Counted from the stretch's first letter, positions 24,635 through 33,269 are shown. The stretch is DNA of 64,000 nt from Pelagibius litoralis (GCF_011683915.1 NZ_JAAQPH010000025.1:1-64000); one strand, 5' to 3'. Program-made: numbers and translations. Notes: a model not told the origin generated them from the letters alone.

Positions 24635-25783
24635 ATGATGCAAGAACCCGAAAAATATCAGAAATCGGCCGATGCCACCGTTTTGCAGGCGGTCGAACGC
24701 GCCCTCGCCGAGCTGCGCCGGGGCGCCACGATTGTGCTGCATGACTGGTCCGGCCAGGGCGCCTTGGTGCAGGCCGCCGAACAGGTCAGCACAGAGGGCC
24801 TGGCGGGCCTGGGCGCGCTGACCGGCAAAGACGCCATGCTGTTGCTCACGGCGCGCCGGGCGCAGGCGCTGGGCATGGCGGAGGCCGACGGCCTGATCGC
24901 CAGCGGCGGCGTGCTTGCCCTGGCCCTGGACGACCGCGAAGCCGAGCGGATCCGCGCCCTGGCCGACCCGACAGCCGCAAAGGCCGGCAGCGGCCGGGAA
25001 CGGCGCGTAGTGACGGCACCGCCGGGCCTGGACGTGGCCGCCGTCGAGCTGACCAAGCTGGCACGCCTGCTGCCGGCGGCTCTTCTGGCGCCCCTGCCGG
25101 GCGCGCCGGTACAAAGCCCGCTGGCCTGGGCCGATGCCCATGATCTGCTGGCCGTAACGGCCGCCAACGTTGCCGAATACAGTTTTGCGTCCGCCCGGTC
25201 CCTGGCACCGGTCGCCGATGCGATGGTGCCGCTGGCCGAGGCCGAGCAGGCCCGCATTGTCGCCTTCCGCCCGGATGACGGCGGCACCGAGCATCTGGCC
25301 ATCATCATCGGTGAGCCCGATCCGGAAGCGCCGCTGCTGTTGCGCCTGCATTCAGAATGCTTCACCGGCGATCTGCTGTCCTCGCTGCGCTGCGATTGCG
25401 GCGAGCAGCTGCGCGGCGCGATCAAGGCCATGGCCGACGCCGGTTCGGGCATCCTGCTCTACCTCACCCAGGAGGGACGGGGCATCGGGCTGGTCAACAA
25501 GCTGCGCGCCTACACCCTGCAGGACCTCGGCTCCGACACCCTGGATGCCAATGAACAGCTGGGCTTCGACGCCGACGAGCGGGTCTATCTGCCTGCCGCC
25601 CAGATGCTGCACCAACTGGGCTTCCGCAAGGTACGCCTGATGACCAACAACCCGCAGAAGGTCGCGGCCCTGAGCCGCTTCGGCATTGCGGTGGAGGAGC
25701 GGGTCGAGCACAGCTTCCCCTCGAACGGCCACAACGCCTTTTACCTGGCGACCAAGGCGGAGCGTTTCGGCCACCTTTTCTAG
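24635..25783 (+). CDS. ribA: GTP cyclohydrolase II with degenerate N-terminal RibB-like half
   Basis: About 382 residues. The C-terminal half (from about 180) is a clear GTP cyclohydrolase II: zinc cysteines in HSECFTGDLLSSLRCDCG, the EGRGIGLVNKLRAY loop and TNNPQKVAAL. It opens the GTP ring in the first step of riboflavin synthesis. The N-terminal half aligns loosely with 3,4-dihydroxy-2-butanone-4-phosphate synthase, but the acidic catalytic stretch is replaced by LHDWSGQGALVQAAE, so that activity is probably lost. The start is one of two adjacent ATGs (24635, 24638). No FMN riboswitch is seen upstream. A terminator follows. Confidence 0.9.
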   Translation: MMQEPEKYQKSADATVLQAVERALAELRRGATIVLHDWSGQGALVQAAEQVSTEGLAGLGALTGKDAMLLLTARRAQALGMAEADGLIASGGVLALALDDREAERIRALADPTAAKAGSGRERRVVTAPPGLDVAAVELTKLARLLPAALLAPLPGAPVQSPLAWADAHDLLAVTAANVAEYSFASARSLAPVADAMVPLAEAEQARIVAFRPDDGGTEHLAIIIGEPDPEAPLLLRLHSECFTGDLLSSLRCDCGEQLRGAIKAMADAGSGILLYLTQEGRGIGLVNKLRAYTLQDLGSDTLDANEQLGFDADERVYLPAAQMLHQLGFRKVRLMTNNPQKVAALSRFGIAVEERVEHSFPSNGHNAFYLATKAERFGHLF

Positions 25784-25828
25784 GTCAGCCGGCCTTAACA
25801 CGCCACGGCAGAACCGTAGACCGAGCGC

Positions 25829-25865
25829 CGCAACCCGGCAAAACCGCCGGGTTGCGGGCTTTTTT
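25829..25865 (+). terminator. Rho-independent terminator after ribA
   Basis: CGCAACCCGGC pairs perfectly with GCCGGGTTGCG around an AAAACC loop, and is followed by GGCTTTTTT. This is a strong intrinsic terminator 45 bases beyond the ribA stop. Confidence 0.9.
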
Positions 25866-25983
25866 GGCAGGCAGAACTTGCCGCCAGAACGCCTCTATCC
25901 TCCCAAGCCTGCCGGTAACCAATTGATTTTCCTTCACTTCATGTTCTGGCCCGCATCTTGCGGATTGCGCGGGTGGAGGATTG

Positions 25984-27015
25984 ATGACGGACATTCAGTT
26001 TTGGCGAGGGCATGCGAACGAGCAGTCGGCGGCGGCCGGGCGCTTCGGCCGGTCTTCGCCTGCGTCGAGCGCAGACAAGCCGGAAGCAGGCACGCCAGCG
26101 GCGGATATGCCGGGCGCGGGTAAGCCGGGCGAAACGGCAGAGGCGGAGTTCACCTTCGACGACTTCCTGGACATCATCAATCCGCTGCAGCACATCCCCG
26201 TCGTATCGAGCCTCTATCGCGAACTGACCGGAGACGAGATCTCGGCACCGGCCAGAGTCATCGGCGGCACCCTCTTCGGCGGCCCCAGCGGTTTCGTCTC
26301 GGCCATTGCCAACACCCTCTTTGATGAAGTCGCCGGCGAAGACGTGGGCGCCAGCGTCCTGGCCTGGTTCAGCGGCGAGGACGACAGCAGCGAAGGCCAG
26401 GTCGCCAGCGACGGCGCGGTACCAGGCGGCGGCGCCGATCCCTTTGCCGCAGCACCCTTGGTGACCGCCGCCGGCAGCGTTATGCCGGCGGTTGCACCGG
26501 CAACGATGCCTAAGGGCGACGGCGATCCCACCGGGTTTATCCCGACGGCCATGCCGCTGGCGCCGCAGCCTCAACTCCCGCCACTGCCCCAAGCCCAGCC
26601 CGGCAAGCCGGAGACCCCTGCCGCCGGGCGTCAGGAAACTAGCGGCAATGGGCTTCTGACCGGACAGGCTGCCCTGAACGCGCTCTTCAACGACCTGCAT
26701 GGCGGCGCGGCGGTGACGCCGCCCGCCAGCCAACCGCCGTCGATGCCCCCGTCCATACCGCTGGATCGCAGCGCCGTTGGACAAAGGACCCGGGCAGTAA
26801 CCGCGGATAGCGCCGGCCCGCCCGACACGACGCCACAGAACCCGGCAGCGGCAACAAATCCGCTGTTGTCCGCGGCCGGCGCCCCCGACGCGGCCCTGGC
26901 CGAGCGCATGCTCAAGGCCCTGGACAAGTATGGCGCCATGACCCAGCAGCGCCAGCAACAGAACCAGGAAAACCCGCCGGTCGACACCCGCGACCCGGCG
27001 CTGCCAAGGCTTTAG
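25984..27015 (+). CDS. Conserved hypothetical protein with glycine-rich core and Pro/Ala-rich tail
   Basis: About 343 residues. GGAGG lies shortly upstream of the ATG. Residues 55-130 form the only ordered-looking part: FTFDDFLDIINPLQHIPVV, then SLYRELTGDEISAPARVIGG, TLFGGPSGFVSAIAN and DEVAGEDVGASVLAWF. I recall similar cores in other alphaproteobacterial proteins without a function. The remaining C-terminal 200 residues are low-complexity Pro/Ala/Gln-rich linker with a short helix (AALAERMLKALDKYGAM) near the end. There are no membrane helices or signal peptide, although the core has Gly/Ala-zipper-like spacing. Confidence 0.75.
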   Translation: MTDIQFWRGHANEQSAAAGRFGRSSPASSADKPEAGTPAADMPGAGKPGETAEAEFTFDDFLDIINPLQHIPVVSSLYRELTGDEISAPARVIGGTLFGGPSGFVSAIANTLFDEVAGEDVGASVLAWFSGEDDSSEGQVASDGAVPGGGADPFAAAPLVTAAGSVMPAVAPATMPKGDGDPTGFIPTAMPLAPQPQLPPLPQAQPGKPETPAAGRQETSGNGLLTGQAALNALFNDLHGGAAVTPPASQPPSMPPSIPLDRSAVGQRTRAVTADSAGPPDTTPQNPAAATNPLLSAAGAPDAALAERMLKALDKYGAMTQQRQQQNQENPPVDTRDPALPRL

Positions 27016-27073
27016 GGCCCTCCATGATCTCCGCCGCCCTTGAGATCATCCGAAGCGTGGCTAGACTGCGCCC

Positions 27074-27586
27074 ATGGAGCTGACCGTTTCTCAGGAAAAT
27101 GGCGTTTACCGGGCCTCTTGGGGGGACCGGCGATGGCGCTGTGCCGTCGGGCGCAGCGGCATCACCACGGCAAAGCGGGAGGGCGACGGGGCCACGCCGG
27201 TCGGCGTCTGGCCGCTGCGGCGCCTGCTTTATCGCGACGACCGCCTGGAACACCCGAAAACCGCCCTGTCCTGCCGGACGATCGGCGACGGCGACGGCTG
27301 GTGCGATGCCCCGGAGGATCCCGCCTACAACCAGCCGGTCCAGCTACCCTATCCGGCAAGCCACGAGGTGCTGCGCCGGGACGACCATCTCTACGACCTG
27401 CTTGTTGTGCTGGGTTACAACGACGCGCCGGTGGTGCCGGGCCTGGGCAGCGCCATCTTCCTGCACCTGGCGCAGAGCGACTACAGCGGCACCGAAGGCT
27501 GCGTCGCCCTTGCCCAAGCCGACCTGCTGACCTTGTTGAGCGAAGCCGGGCCCGGCGATGCCGTCAGGGTTCTGGGCGAGGGCTAG
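27074..27586 (+). CDS. L,D-transpeptidase (YkuD) domain protein
   Basis: This 170-residue protein has the YkuD catalytic signature: a histidine in IFLHLAQSDYSGTEGCVAL, about 15 residues before the nucleophilic cysteine of the S/T-x-GC motif. This fold makes 3-3 crosslinks in peptidoglycan or links lipoproteins to it. No signal peptide is visible, unlike classical secreted members; the short cytoplasmic-looking version is common in alphaproteobacteria and its target is unclear. It begins 58 bases after the preceding gene. Confidence 0.85.
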   Translation: MELTVSQENGVYRASWGDRRWRCAVGRSGITTAKREGDGATPVGVWPLRRLLYRDDRLEHPKTALSCRTIGDGDGWCDAPEDPAYNQPVQLPYPASHEVLRRDDHLYDLLVVLGYNDAPVVPGLGSAIFLHLAQSDYSGTEGCVALAQADLLTLLSEAGPGDAVRVLGEG

Positions 27587-27587
27587 C

Positions 27588-27610
27588 GCATTTTCGACTT
27601 ACGTCGAATC
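27588..27610. repeat. Short palindromic repeat TTTTCGACTTACGTCGAA, copy 1
   Basis: An 18-base motif containing the palindrome TTCGACTTACGTCGAA (27593-27608) lies directly after the L,D-transpeptidase stop. The same 18 bases occur at 52402-52419, also in an intergenic stretch and in the same orientation, preceded by TAGCG in both places. Confidence 0.55.
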
Positions 27611-27617
27611 GGTTCCA

Positions 27618-27682
27618 GCCCGCTCTCCCTCCCGGCCACCCAATGCGATTATCCTGGTGGGTGGCCGGGAGGGGGAGCGGGC
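27618..27682. repeat. Long inverted repeat (25-bp arms)
   Basis: Arms 27618-27642 (GCCCGCTCTCCCTCCCGGCC then ACCCA) and 27658-27682 are complementary with a single mismatch, around a 15-base loop. It lies 32 bases after the L,D-transpeptidase gene and could act as a terminator-like or mRNA-end structure, but no T-run follows. The rest of the gap up to 27847 holds no gene I can support. Confidence 0.75.
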
Positions 27683-27847
27683 CGGTGCCGTCAAACTGCG
27701 AAAGAGTCTGGCGACTGATTGGTCGGCGGGAACCTCCGGTCTTTGTGAAGCCGAAAAGAGCTGGCCATGGAAACGCCGAGCCGAATCCCTACGTATCTCT
27801 ATGGGCGGAGTGTTCGATACTCACACGACCATCAGGGAGTCCGTTCC

Positions 27848-28444
27848 ATGAAGACCAATCGCCGCAGCGTCACACAGGTCTTGCTGCTGACCACCGCCTT
27901 TTGCGGTCTGACGGCCCTGTCGGCCTGTGCCGGCAGCAAAGGTGTGGTCTACAACAAGAATTTCACCGCCGGCTATTCGCCGAGCAGCCTTGCGGCCTTG
28001 CGCGAGCCCTTGTTGGTTGAGACCTTCGGGCGGCCCGCCGCAGGGCCGTCGCAGGCGGCCATTACGGCAGCGACCGTCGAAGGCCTGCGCAAATCCGGCC
28101 CGCGCTGGGCCCAGTTGGGCTATAGCGGCAATCCCGCCGACACCCCCAAGGCACCCTACCGTCTGCGCTTTGCCTATGGTGCACCTGTCGCTTTCGCCCG
28201 GGCGGATCTCTGCAGCAGTGATCTGCAGCCGGATGATGTCGGCAGTGACGGCAGCAGCGAGCGAACGGTGGTAGCGCTGTGCCGCGGCGCACGCTTTGTC
28301 AGCATCGCAGAGGGCACACCCGGCGCGAATGCGGACATTAACTCCGCGGCTTTCTTGGACTTCGTCGGCGCGATCGGACGGCAGGCGTTGCCGCGGCGCA
28401 ACCCGGTGGTCGACGACGACTGTCTGTTCCGGAAGTGCGATTAA
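27848..28444 (+). CDS. Putative outer-membrane lipoprotein
   Basis: This 198-residue protein has a clear lipoprotein signal: basic MKTNRRS, a hydrophobic stretch, and the lipobox LSAC (cysteine near residue 29). The mature part has no family I recognise; it contains four cysteines near the middle and C-terminus (ADLCSSD, VALCRG, DDDCLFRKC), which could form disulfides in the periplasm. The start is set by the signal peptide; the frame extends 27 codons further upstream but those residues are not signal-like. It stands alone between gene-free stretches. Confidence 0.75.
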   Translation: MKTNRRSVTQVLLLTTAFCGLTALSACAGSKGVVYNKNFTAGYSPSSLAALREPLLVETFGRPAAGPSQAAITAATVEGLRKSGPRWAQLGYSGNPADTPKAPYRLRFAYGAPVAFARADLCSSDLQPDDVGSDGSSERTVVALCRGARFVSIAEGTPGANADINSAAFLDFVGAIGRQALPRRNPVVDDDCLFRKCD

Positions 28445-28485
28445 GCGGTTGAAACGCAGCGGCGCAGCAGAGCGCAGAAAAGAAG

Positions 28486-29178
28486 TCAGACGGCAGCCGG
28501 TTTGACCGGCCGCGGACCGAAAACCCCGGTGCCGACGCGCACCAGATCGGCCCCGAAACGAATTGCGGTCTCGTAGTCGCCACTCATGCCCATCGACAGC
28601 GCCAGGGGCGCATCAGGCAAGCTGTTGCGCCGGGCGATCTCGCGCAGGAAGGCAAAGTGCAGCGCCGCCTCCTCATCCACCGGCGGAATGCACATCAACC
28701 CCCTGATTTCGAGCCCCAGGGCGCGGCTTTCGGCCACGAAGGCATCCGCATCCCGGGGCATGATGCCGGCTTTCTGGGGTTCTTCGCCGGTGTTCACCTG
28801 AACGAAGCAGGCGGGGCGCTGACCGGTTTTTCCGGCCTCGCGGGCCAGGGCCTGGGCCAGTTTCGGCCGATCCAGCGTCTCGATCACATCGAACAGAGCC
28901 AATGCCTCTTTCACCTTGTTGGTCTGCAACGGTCCGATCAGATGAAGGCGCAGATCGGGAAAGCGCGCCCGCAGCGCCGGAAATTTCGCCTTGGCCTCCT
29001 GCACCCGGTTTTCGCCGAACACCCGTTGCCCGGCCGCCAACGCCGCTTCCACCGCTTCGGGCGGCTGTACCTTGCTGACGGCAACCAGCGCGACCGCTTC
29101 CGGGTCGCGCCCCGCCGCCTCCGCCGCCTCGGCCATGCGGCGTTTCACCTCTGCCAGGTTCTCTGCAATCGTCGCCAT
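28486..29178 (-). CDS. YggS/PLPBP-family pyridoxal-phosphate homeostasis protein
   Basis: This 230-residue protein has the fold-type III PLP barrel of this family: the PLP lysine in VALVAVSKVQPPEAV (near residue 36), FGENRVQEAKAKF, LHLIGPLQTNK, and the phosphate-binding LSMGMSGDYETAIRFGADLVRVG. It balances free pyridoxal phosphate rather than catalysing a known reaction. It is full length for the family. It is not obviously cotranscribed with the sulfotransferase genes upstream, as the gap is only 37 bases but the roles differ. Confidence 0.92.
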   Translation of the reverse strand: MATIAENLAEVKRRMAEAAEAAGRDPEAVALVAVSKVQPPEAVEAALAAGQRVFGENRVQEAKAKFPALRARFPDLRLHLIGPLQTNKVKEALALFDVIETLDRPKLAQALAREAGKTGQRPACFVQVNTGEEPQKAGIMPRDADAFVAESRALGLEIRGLMCIPPVDEEAALHFAFLREIARRNSLPDAPLALSMGMSGDYETAIRFGADLVRVGTGVFGPRPVKPAAV

Positions 29179-29215
29179 CGGGGTCCGCCTGTCGTCCTCT
29201 AAAACCTGTCGTCGC

Positions 29216-30043
29216 CTAAAGATACCCGAAACGCTTCATCTGCACGCCGTGATCAAGTTCGATCTGGCGGGCCTGCTGCGCCGACAGCTTTTCCCGCCAA
29301 CCGCCGGCGCGCCCGGAGCGGAAGAACTGTTCGCTGTGCAGTGAGCGTTCGATAAAGCCTTCATCCGACTCCAGCTTCTTGAGCTGCTTGAAGGCGGCAT
29401 GCTCGACCGCGCGCTCGATACACGTCTGGTCGTTGGAGATACCGAACCGCCGGGCAACCCGCCCGAACTGGTCCAGCGGGTCGGCCAACAGGTCCTCGTA
29501 GCGTACCGTGTAGATCCCCGGATGATTCCACTTGGTCCAGGATTCGACATGGTTGGACCAGGAACTCAGAAACTCATGAACGATAGTACCCGGCATTGCC
29601 GCGCCAAGACCCGCGGGATTGGCCATCATGACGATCATCTCGTCCAGGGTTTTGCCGAAATGGTCGGCCGCCGACAAAACAACATCGCGGGGATCGCGGA
29701 TGATGTAGATCGCCCCGAAGGTGGCCGACATCGAGAAGATCGGATGGCCGTAGTCCTCGCCGAAGTAGCTGTGGGTCTTCATCGGCACCACGTTCTTGTT
29801 GAGACTGACAACCCGCTCCTGCGCCTTGCTGCGCAGCCCCGCGATTTCTTTCGCTGAAAGTTGGTCGACCGGGCGCTCTGACAGAGGCCGGAACCACGTC
29901 TCCGCCGGCTCACTGGGGCAGATTTCGCCAATCCGCTTCAAGGGCAGGGGCTCTCGCGCATCGAGGATGAGATTGGCCAGAAAGGCCCGCATCCAGGTGT
30001 TTCCCGATTTCGGGTAGGAAGCCAGCCAGAGGATACCGGGCAT
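29216..30043 (-). CDS. Sulfotransferase, copy A of a tandem pair
   Basis: This 275-residue PAPS-dependent sulfotransferase has a 5'-phosphosulfate loop YPKSGNTWMR at residues 10-19 and a 3'-phosphate motif IIRDPRDVVLSAADH near 113. The C-terminal part (FFRSGRAGGWREKLS) matches the RKGxxGDWK-like PAPS-binding region. It should sulfate a carbohydrate or other small acceptor. The start is placed at MPGILWLASY because the neighbouring paralogue begins exactly there and has the same length. The copies share roughly half their residues by eye. Confidence 0.9.
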   Translation of the reverse strand: MPGILWLASYPKSGNTWMRAFLANLILDAREPLPLKRIGEICPSEPAETWFRPLSERPVDQLSAKEIAGLRSKAQERVVSLNKNVVPMKTHSYFGEDYGHPIFSMSATFGAIYIIRDPRDVVLSAADHFGKTLDEMIVMMANPAGLGAAMPGTIVHEFLSSWSNHVESWTKWNHPGIYTVRYEDLLADPLDQFGRVARRFGISNDQTCIERAVEHAAFKQLKKLESDEGFIERSLHSEQFFRSGRAGGWREKLSAQQARQIELDHGVQMKRFGYL

Positions 30044-30097
30044 CGTCAGCAAGCCTTTCTCAGCGATGGGAGGGGACGCAGGAGACGGCGCATGACC

Positions 30098-30925
30098 CTA
30101 AAGATACCCAAAGCGCTTCATCTGAACCGCATGGTCACGCCCGATTTCGGCCGCCTGGCTGGGGCTGAGTTTCTCGCGCCAGCCGCCCGAACGACCGGAG
30201 CGGAAGAAGCGCTGGCTGTTCACCGATTTCTCCACGAAGCCGGTTTGCTCCTCCTGGGCCTGAAGCACCTTGAAGGATGAAAACTCTACCGCCCTGGCGA
30301 TCTTCGCGTCGTCGCGCGTAACGCCCAGCTTGCGGGCCACACCGCCCAACTGACGCAGCGGATCGGCCAGCATGTCTTCATAGCGCAGCACAATCAGCGG
30401 GCTGTGACGCCATCCGGTCCAGGATTTCACGTGGTCGGACCAACTGCCCATCCGTTCATAGACCGTGTTGCCGGCCATGGGCCGCCCGCGCGTCGTCTTG
30501 TCGCGCATCATCTCGATGGCCTGGTCGATGGTGAGGCCGTAGTGGTCGGCGGCCGAGATGGCCACATCGCGCGGGTCGCGCACAATGTAGATCACACCGA
30601 CGCTCGCCTTCACCGATATCGTCGGGTAGCCGTAGTCCTTGCCCAGAAAGCTATGGGTTTTCATGGGCAGGATGTTCCTGTTCAGGGAGGCGGCGCGCTC
30701 CTGCGCCTTGGTCCGCAGAGCGGCAACCTTCTTATCGCTGAGCTGGCCGGGCGGGGCCTTGGTGAGCGGCGCGAACCAGACCTCGTTGGGTTCGCTGGAG
30801 CAAACCTCGTTGATGCGCTGCAGGGCCAGCGGCTTTTCCTCGCCGAGGATGACATTCGCCAAAAACACCCGCATCCAGGTGTTTCCGGACTTGGGGTAAG
30901 AGGCCAGCCACAGAATTCCGGGCAT
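30098..30925 (-). CDS. Sulfotransferase, copy B of a tandem pair
   Basis: This 275-residue protein is collinear with copy A: the same MPGILWLASYPKSGNTWMR opening and the same GGWREKLS...HAVQMKRFGYL end, with divergence concentrated in the middle (acceptor side), such as residues 130-160. This pattern suggests the same sulfate donor but different acceptors. It is upstream of copy A by 54 bases in the same direction, so they are probably cotranscribed. Confidence 0.9.
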   Translation of the reverse strand: MPGILWLASYPKSGNTWMRVFLANVILGEEKPLALQRINEVCSSEPNEVWFAPLTKAPPGQLSDKKVAALRTKAQERAASLNRNILPMKTHSFLGKDYGYPTISVKASVGVIYIVRDPRDVAISAADHYGLTIDQAIEMMRDKTTRGRPMAGNTVYERMGSWSDHVKSWTGWRHSPLIVLRYEDMLADPLRQLGGVARKLGVTRDDAKIARAVEFSSFKVLQAQEEQTGFVEKSVNSQRFFRSGRSGGWREKLSPSQAAEIGRDHAVQMKRFGYL

Positions 30926-31321
30926 CGGGACGTGAACCTTAAAGATCGAAGGGGCAGGGCGCCGCAGCCGTAACGCTGCCGGACTGCTCTAGGCAAAAGC
31001 CCGGGCGGATGCAAGGCAGGGTGCAGGGCCCTGCAGTGGAAAAGTTAATGGGACGATTCAAAATAAACTTTTCTGGGGATTTTAACGAAGGCTAAACAAC
31101 TGACCAGTGCAAATTCCGCTTATTGTCCGGTTGCAAGGCGGTTCACGAAGTATCTGGTCTACCGCCGAAAAACAGAACCGTTGCAACGAAGACACAGTGT
31201 GTCGGAAAAACAACTTAATACCCTTGCCCACCCTTGCGATCCTAAGCAGAGCCTAGTACCAACAGTCCATCCCGTGGCTTGGGGTACCCACAATAGACAC
31301 CGTATTTGGAGCTTTTCGGAA
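30926..31321 (+). promoter_or_regulatory. Gene-free region upstream of the porin gene
   Basis: This stretch of 396 bases holds no credible gene. It is AT-richer than the window average, especially around 31040-31110 (AAGTTAATGG, AAATAAACTTTTC), and presumably contains the divergent sulfotransferase promoter on the left and the porin promoter plus a long 5' leader on the right. No -35/-10 pair is clear enough to name, and no strong Shine-Dalgarno sequence precedes the porin ATG. Confidence 0.35.
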
Positions 31322-32389
31322 ATGAAAAAAGTATTGATGGCAAGCAGTGCCATTGTCGGGGCCGCGGTTTTGGCTGCCTCGCCTGCCGCTGCTCAGGAAC
31401 TGACGCTGAACGCGTTCCAGGTCTTCATGGCCTCCGGTGGCGACGCAGATCAAGAAAACAGCGGAGATGAAGGCGGTTCGGATCGTGGTTTTGCGTTCTC
31501 GACGAACACGGAAGTGCACGTCAAGGGCGAGATCATGGCCGACAATGGCATCACCTTCGGTTTCCGCGTCGAGTTCGAGGCGGATTCGGGTGAAGAAAAC
31601 AACGTCGACGAAAACAGCATCTACGCCCAGGGCAGCTTCGGTAAGCTGGAATTCGGCAACAACGACGGCGCCGAAGACACCTTCATGGTGAACGGCTCGA
31701 ACTCCGGCGTTGACTATGGCGGTGTCGGTAACCCGACGTCGAACTTCCTCTCGTCTGCCTTTGCCGGTCAGGCTCGCACGTCGGTCGATTTCGCGAACGG
31801 CGTCGACAGCAGCGACGGCACGAAGATCACTTACACCACGCCGAACTTCAACGGCTTCAGCGCCGGCGTCAGCTATGCGCCGGACTCGTCTGACGGTGGT
31901 GATGGTAATAAGTTCAATCGGGCTGACGACGATGGCATCCACGACCACGTCGGTGTTGGCCTCGGCTACGACGGCGAGTTCAACGGCGTCGGTATTGAGC
32001 TTGGTCTGGTTGCAGCCTTCGGTACAGCCGACGCTGAGCCGGAAGACGACGTTTATGGCATCGGCGGTGGTGTTGCTATCAGCTACGCCGGCTTCACCTT
32101 CGCGACCGGCGCAGTCTTTGACGATGCCGATGGTAATGGTGGTGAAGGTTATGCCTTTGACGCCGGTATCGGTTATGCGACCGGTCCCTGGTCGTTCTCG
32201 GTTAACGGCATCTACTCCGAAGACGACGACTCAGACGACGAATTGCTCGCTGGTTCGGCTAACGTTGGCTACAGCGTCGCCCCGGGCGTTCGGGTGTTCC
32301 TGACCGGCTACATCGGTGAGGAAGACCTCGGCAGCGGCGATGACAACGAAATCGTCGCGGTGACCAGCGGTCTGGCTGTTTCTTTCTAA
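31322..32389 (+). CDS. Acidic outer-membrane porin
   Basis: This 355-residue protein has a signal peptide (MKKVLMASSAIVGAAVLA then SPAAA|QE) and alternating beta-strand character throughout, ending VAVTSGLAVSF with the terminal phenylalanine needed by the BAM machinery. It belongs with Gram-negative general porins (trimeric 16-strand barrels). It is strikingly acidic, with many DD/DE/DG loops (DADQENSGDEGG, EDDDSDDELL), consistent with a saline habitat. Codon choice differs from most neighbours (more GTT, GGT, GCT), as expected for a highly expressed gene. A strong terminator follows. Confidence 0.92.
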   Translation: MKKVLMASSAIVGAAVLAASPAAAQELTLNAFQVFMASGGDADQENSGDEGGSDRGFAFSTNTEVHVKGEIMADNGITFGFRVEFEADSGEENNVDENSIYAQGSFGKLEFGNNDGAEDTFMVNGSNSGVDYGGVGNPTSNFLSSAFAGQARTSVDFANGVDSSDGTKITYTTPNFNGFSAGVSYAPDSSDGGDGNKFNRADDDGIHDHVGVGLGYDGEFNGVGIELGLVAAFGTADAEPEDDVYGIGGGVAISYAGFTFATGAVFDDADGNGGEGYAFDAGIGYATGPWSFSVNGIYSEDDDSDDELLAGSANVGYSVAPGVRVFLTGYIGEEDLGSGDDNEIVAVTSGLAVSF

Positions 32390-32415
32390 GCCAGAACGAA
32401 GACTTTTCAGTCTTG

Positions 32416-32451
32416 AATGGGCGGCGCCTTCGGGTGCCGCCCATTTCTTTT
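32416..32451 (+). terminator. Rho-independent terminator after the porin gene
   Basis: ATGGGCGGCGC pairs with GTGCCGCCCAT around a CTTCGG loop and is followed by TTCTTTT. It begins 27 bases after the porin stop. Confidence 0.9.
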
Positions 32452-32558
32452 GCCCGCTTCCGGGCCCTATGATATCTACACGATCAAGAGTTCGAGCCTG
32501 GTTTTCTCCCAACGGGCGGAAAACCAGCCGGTGTATGTATTCAAGGGACGTGAGAGCG

Positions 32559-33104
32559 ATGACAAGAACGGCCTTTGCCAGCAAGAAGACGAGCCTGCGC
32601 CTGGTGGCGATGGCCCTGGCAGTCAGCGTTGTGGCCGGCTGCGGCCTGGGCGGCGAAGCCGTCTATCGTGACGATACCGCTGAAAAGCTTGAGGAAACCC
32701 GCGGATCGATCCTCGGCAACGACCAGGTCGGGATCAACAACGACAGCGACCGGCCGGACGCCAGCGGCGGCGATTCCGGGATCGGCGTGAATTCCTACCT
32801 CTGGCGCGCTTCGCTGGATACCGTCTCCTTCATGCCGCTGGCTTCAGCCGATCCCTTCGGCGGGGTGATCATCACCGACTGGTACTCGCCCCCTGAGTCC
32901 GCGGCCGAGCGGTTCAAGATCAATGTCTACATTCTCGGCCGCGACCTCCGCGCCGATGGTGTACGTGCAGCCGTGTTCCGTCAGCTGCAGGACCCGCGCA
33001 ACGGGGCCTGGGTCGATGCCGTGGTCGAGGGCCAGACCCCGGTCGACATCGAAAACGCCATCCTTACCCGCGCCCGCCAGCTGCGCATCGCCTCGCTCCA
33101 GTAG
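32559..33104 (+). CDS. DUF3576 family lipoprotein
   Basis: This 181-residue protein has a lipoprotein-type signal (basic start, hydrophobic LRLVAMALAVSVVAG then CG), followed by the conserved body: VNSYLWRASLDTVSFMPL, DPFGGVIITDWY and INVYILGRDLRADGVR. This matches the DUF3576 family of alphaproteobacteria, which often lies next to leuS and lptE as it does here. The function is unknown; an envelope role is likely. The start is set by the signal peptide. Confidence 0.85.
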   Translation: MTRTAFASKKTSLRLVAMALAVSVVAGCGLGGEAVYRDDTAEKLEETRGSILGNDQVGINNDSDRPDASGGDSGIGVNSYLWRASLDTVSFMPLASADPFGGVIITDWYSPPESAAERFKINVYILGRDLRADGVRAAVFRQLQDPRNGAWVDAVVEGQTPVDIENAILTRARQLRIASLQ

Positions 33105-33269
33105 TTTCGAGGTCTCTTTGCGCGGTCGGGAGGCGATGGAGTCGCTTGCTTTGCCGACGCCGCGTGCCGGCAACCGCAGGACCCTGCCCGATTGCGAGAT
33201 GACCGCCATTGCCGGCCAAACAGGCGACCCAGATCCGACCTTTGATCTAATCCAGGCATTGACCAGACC

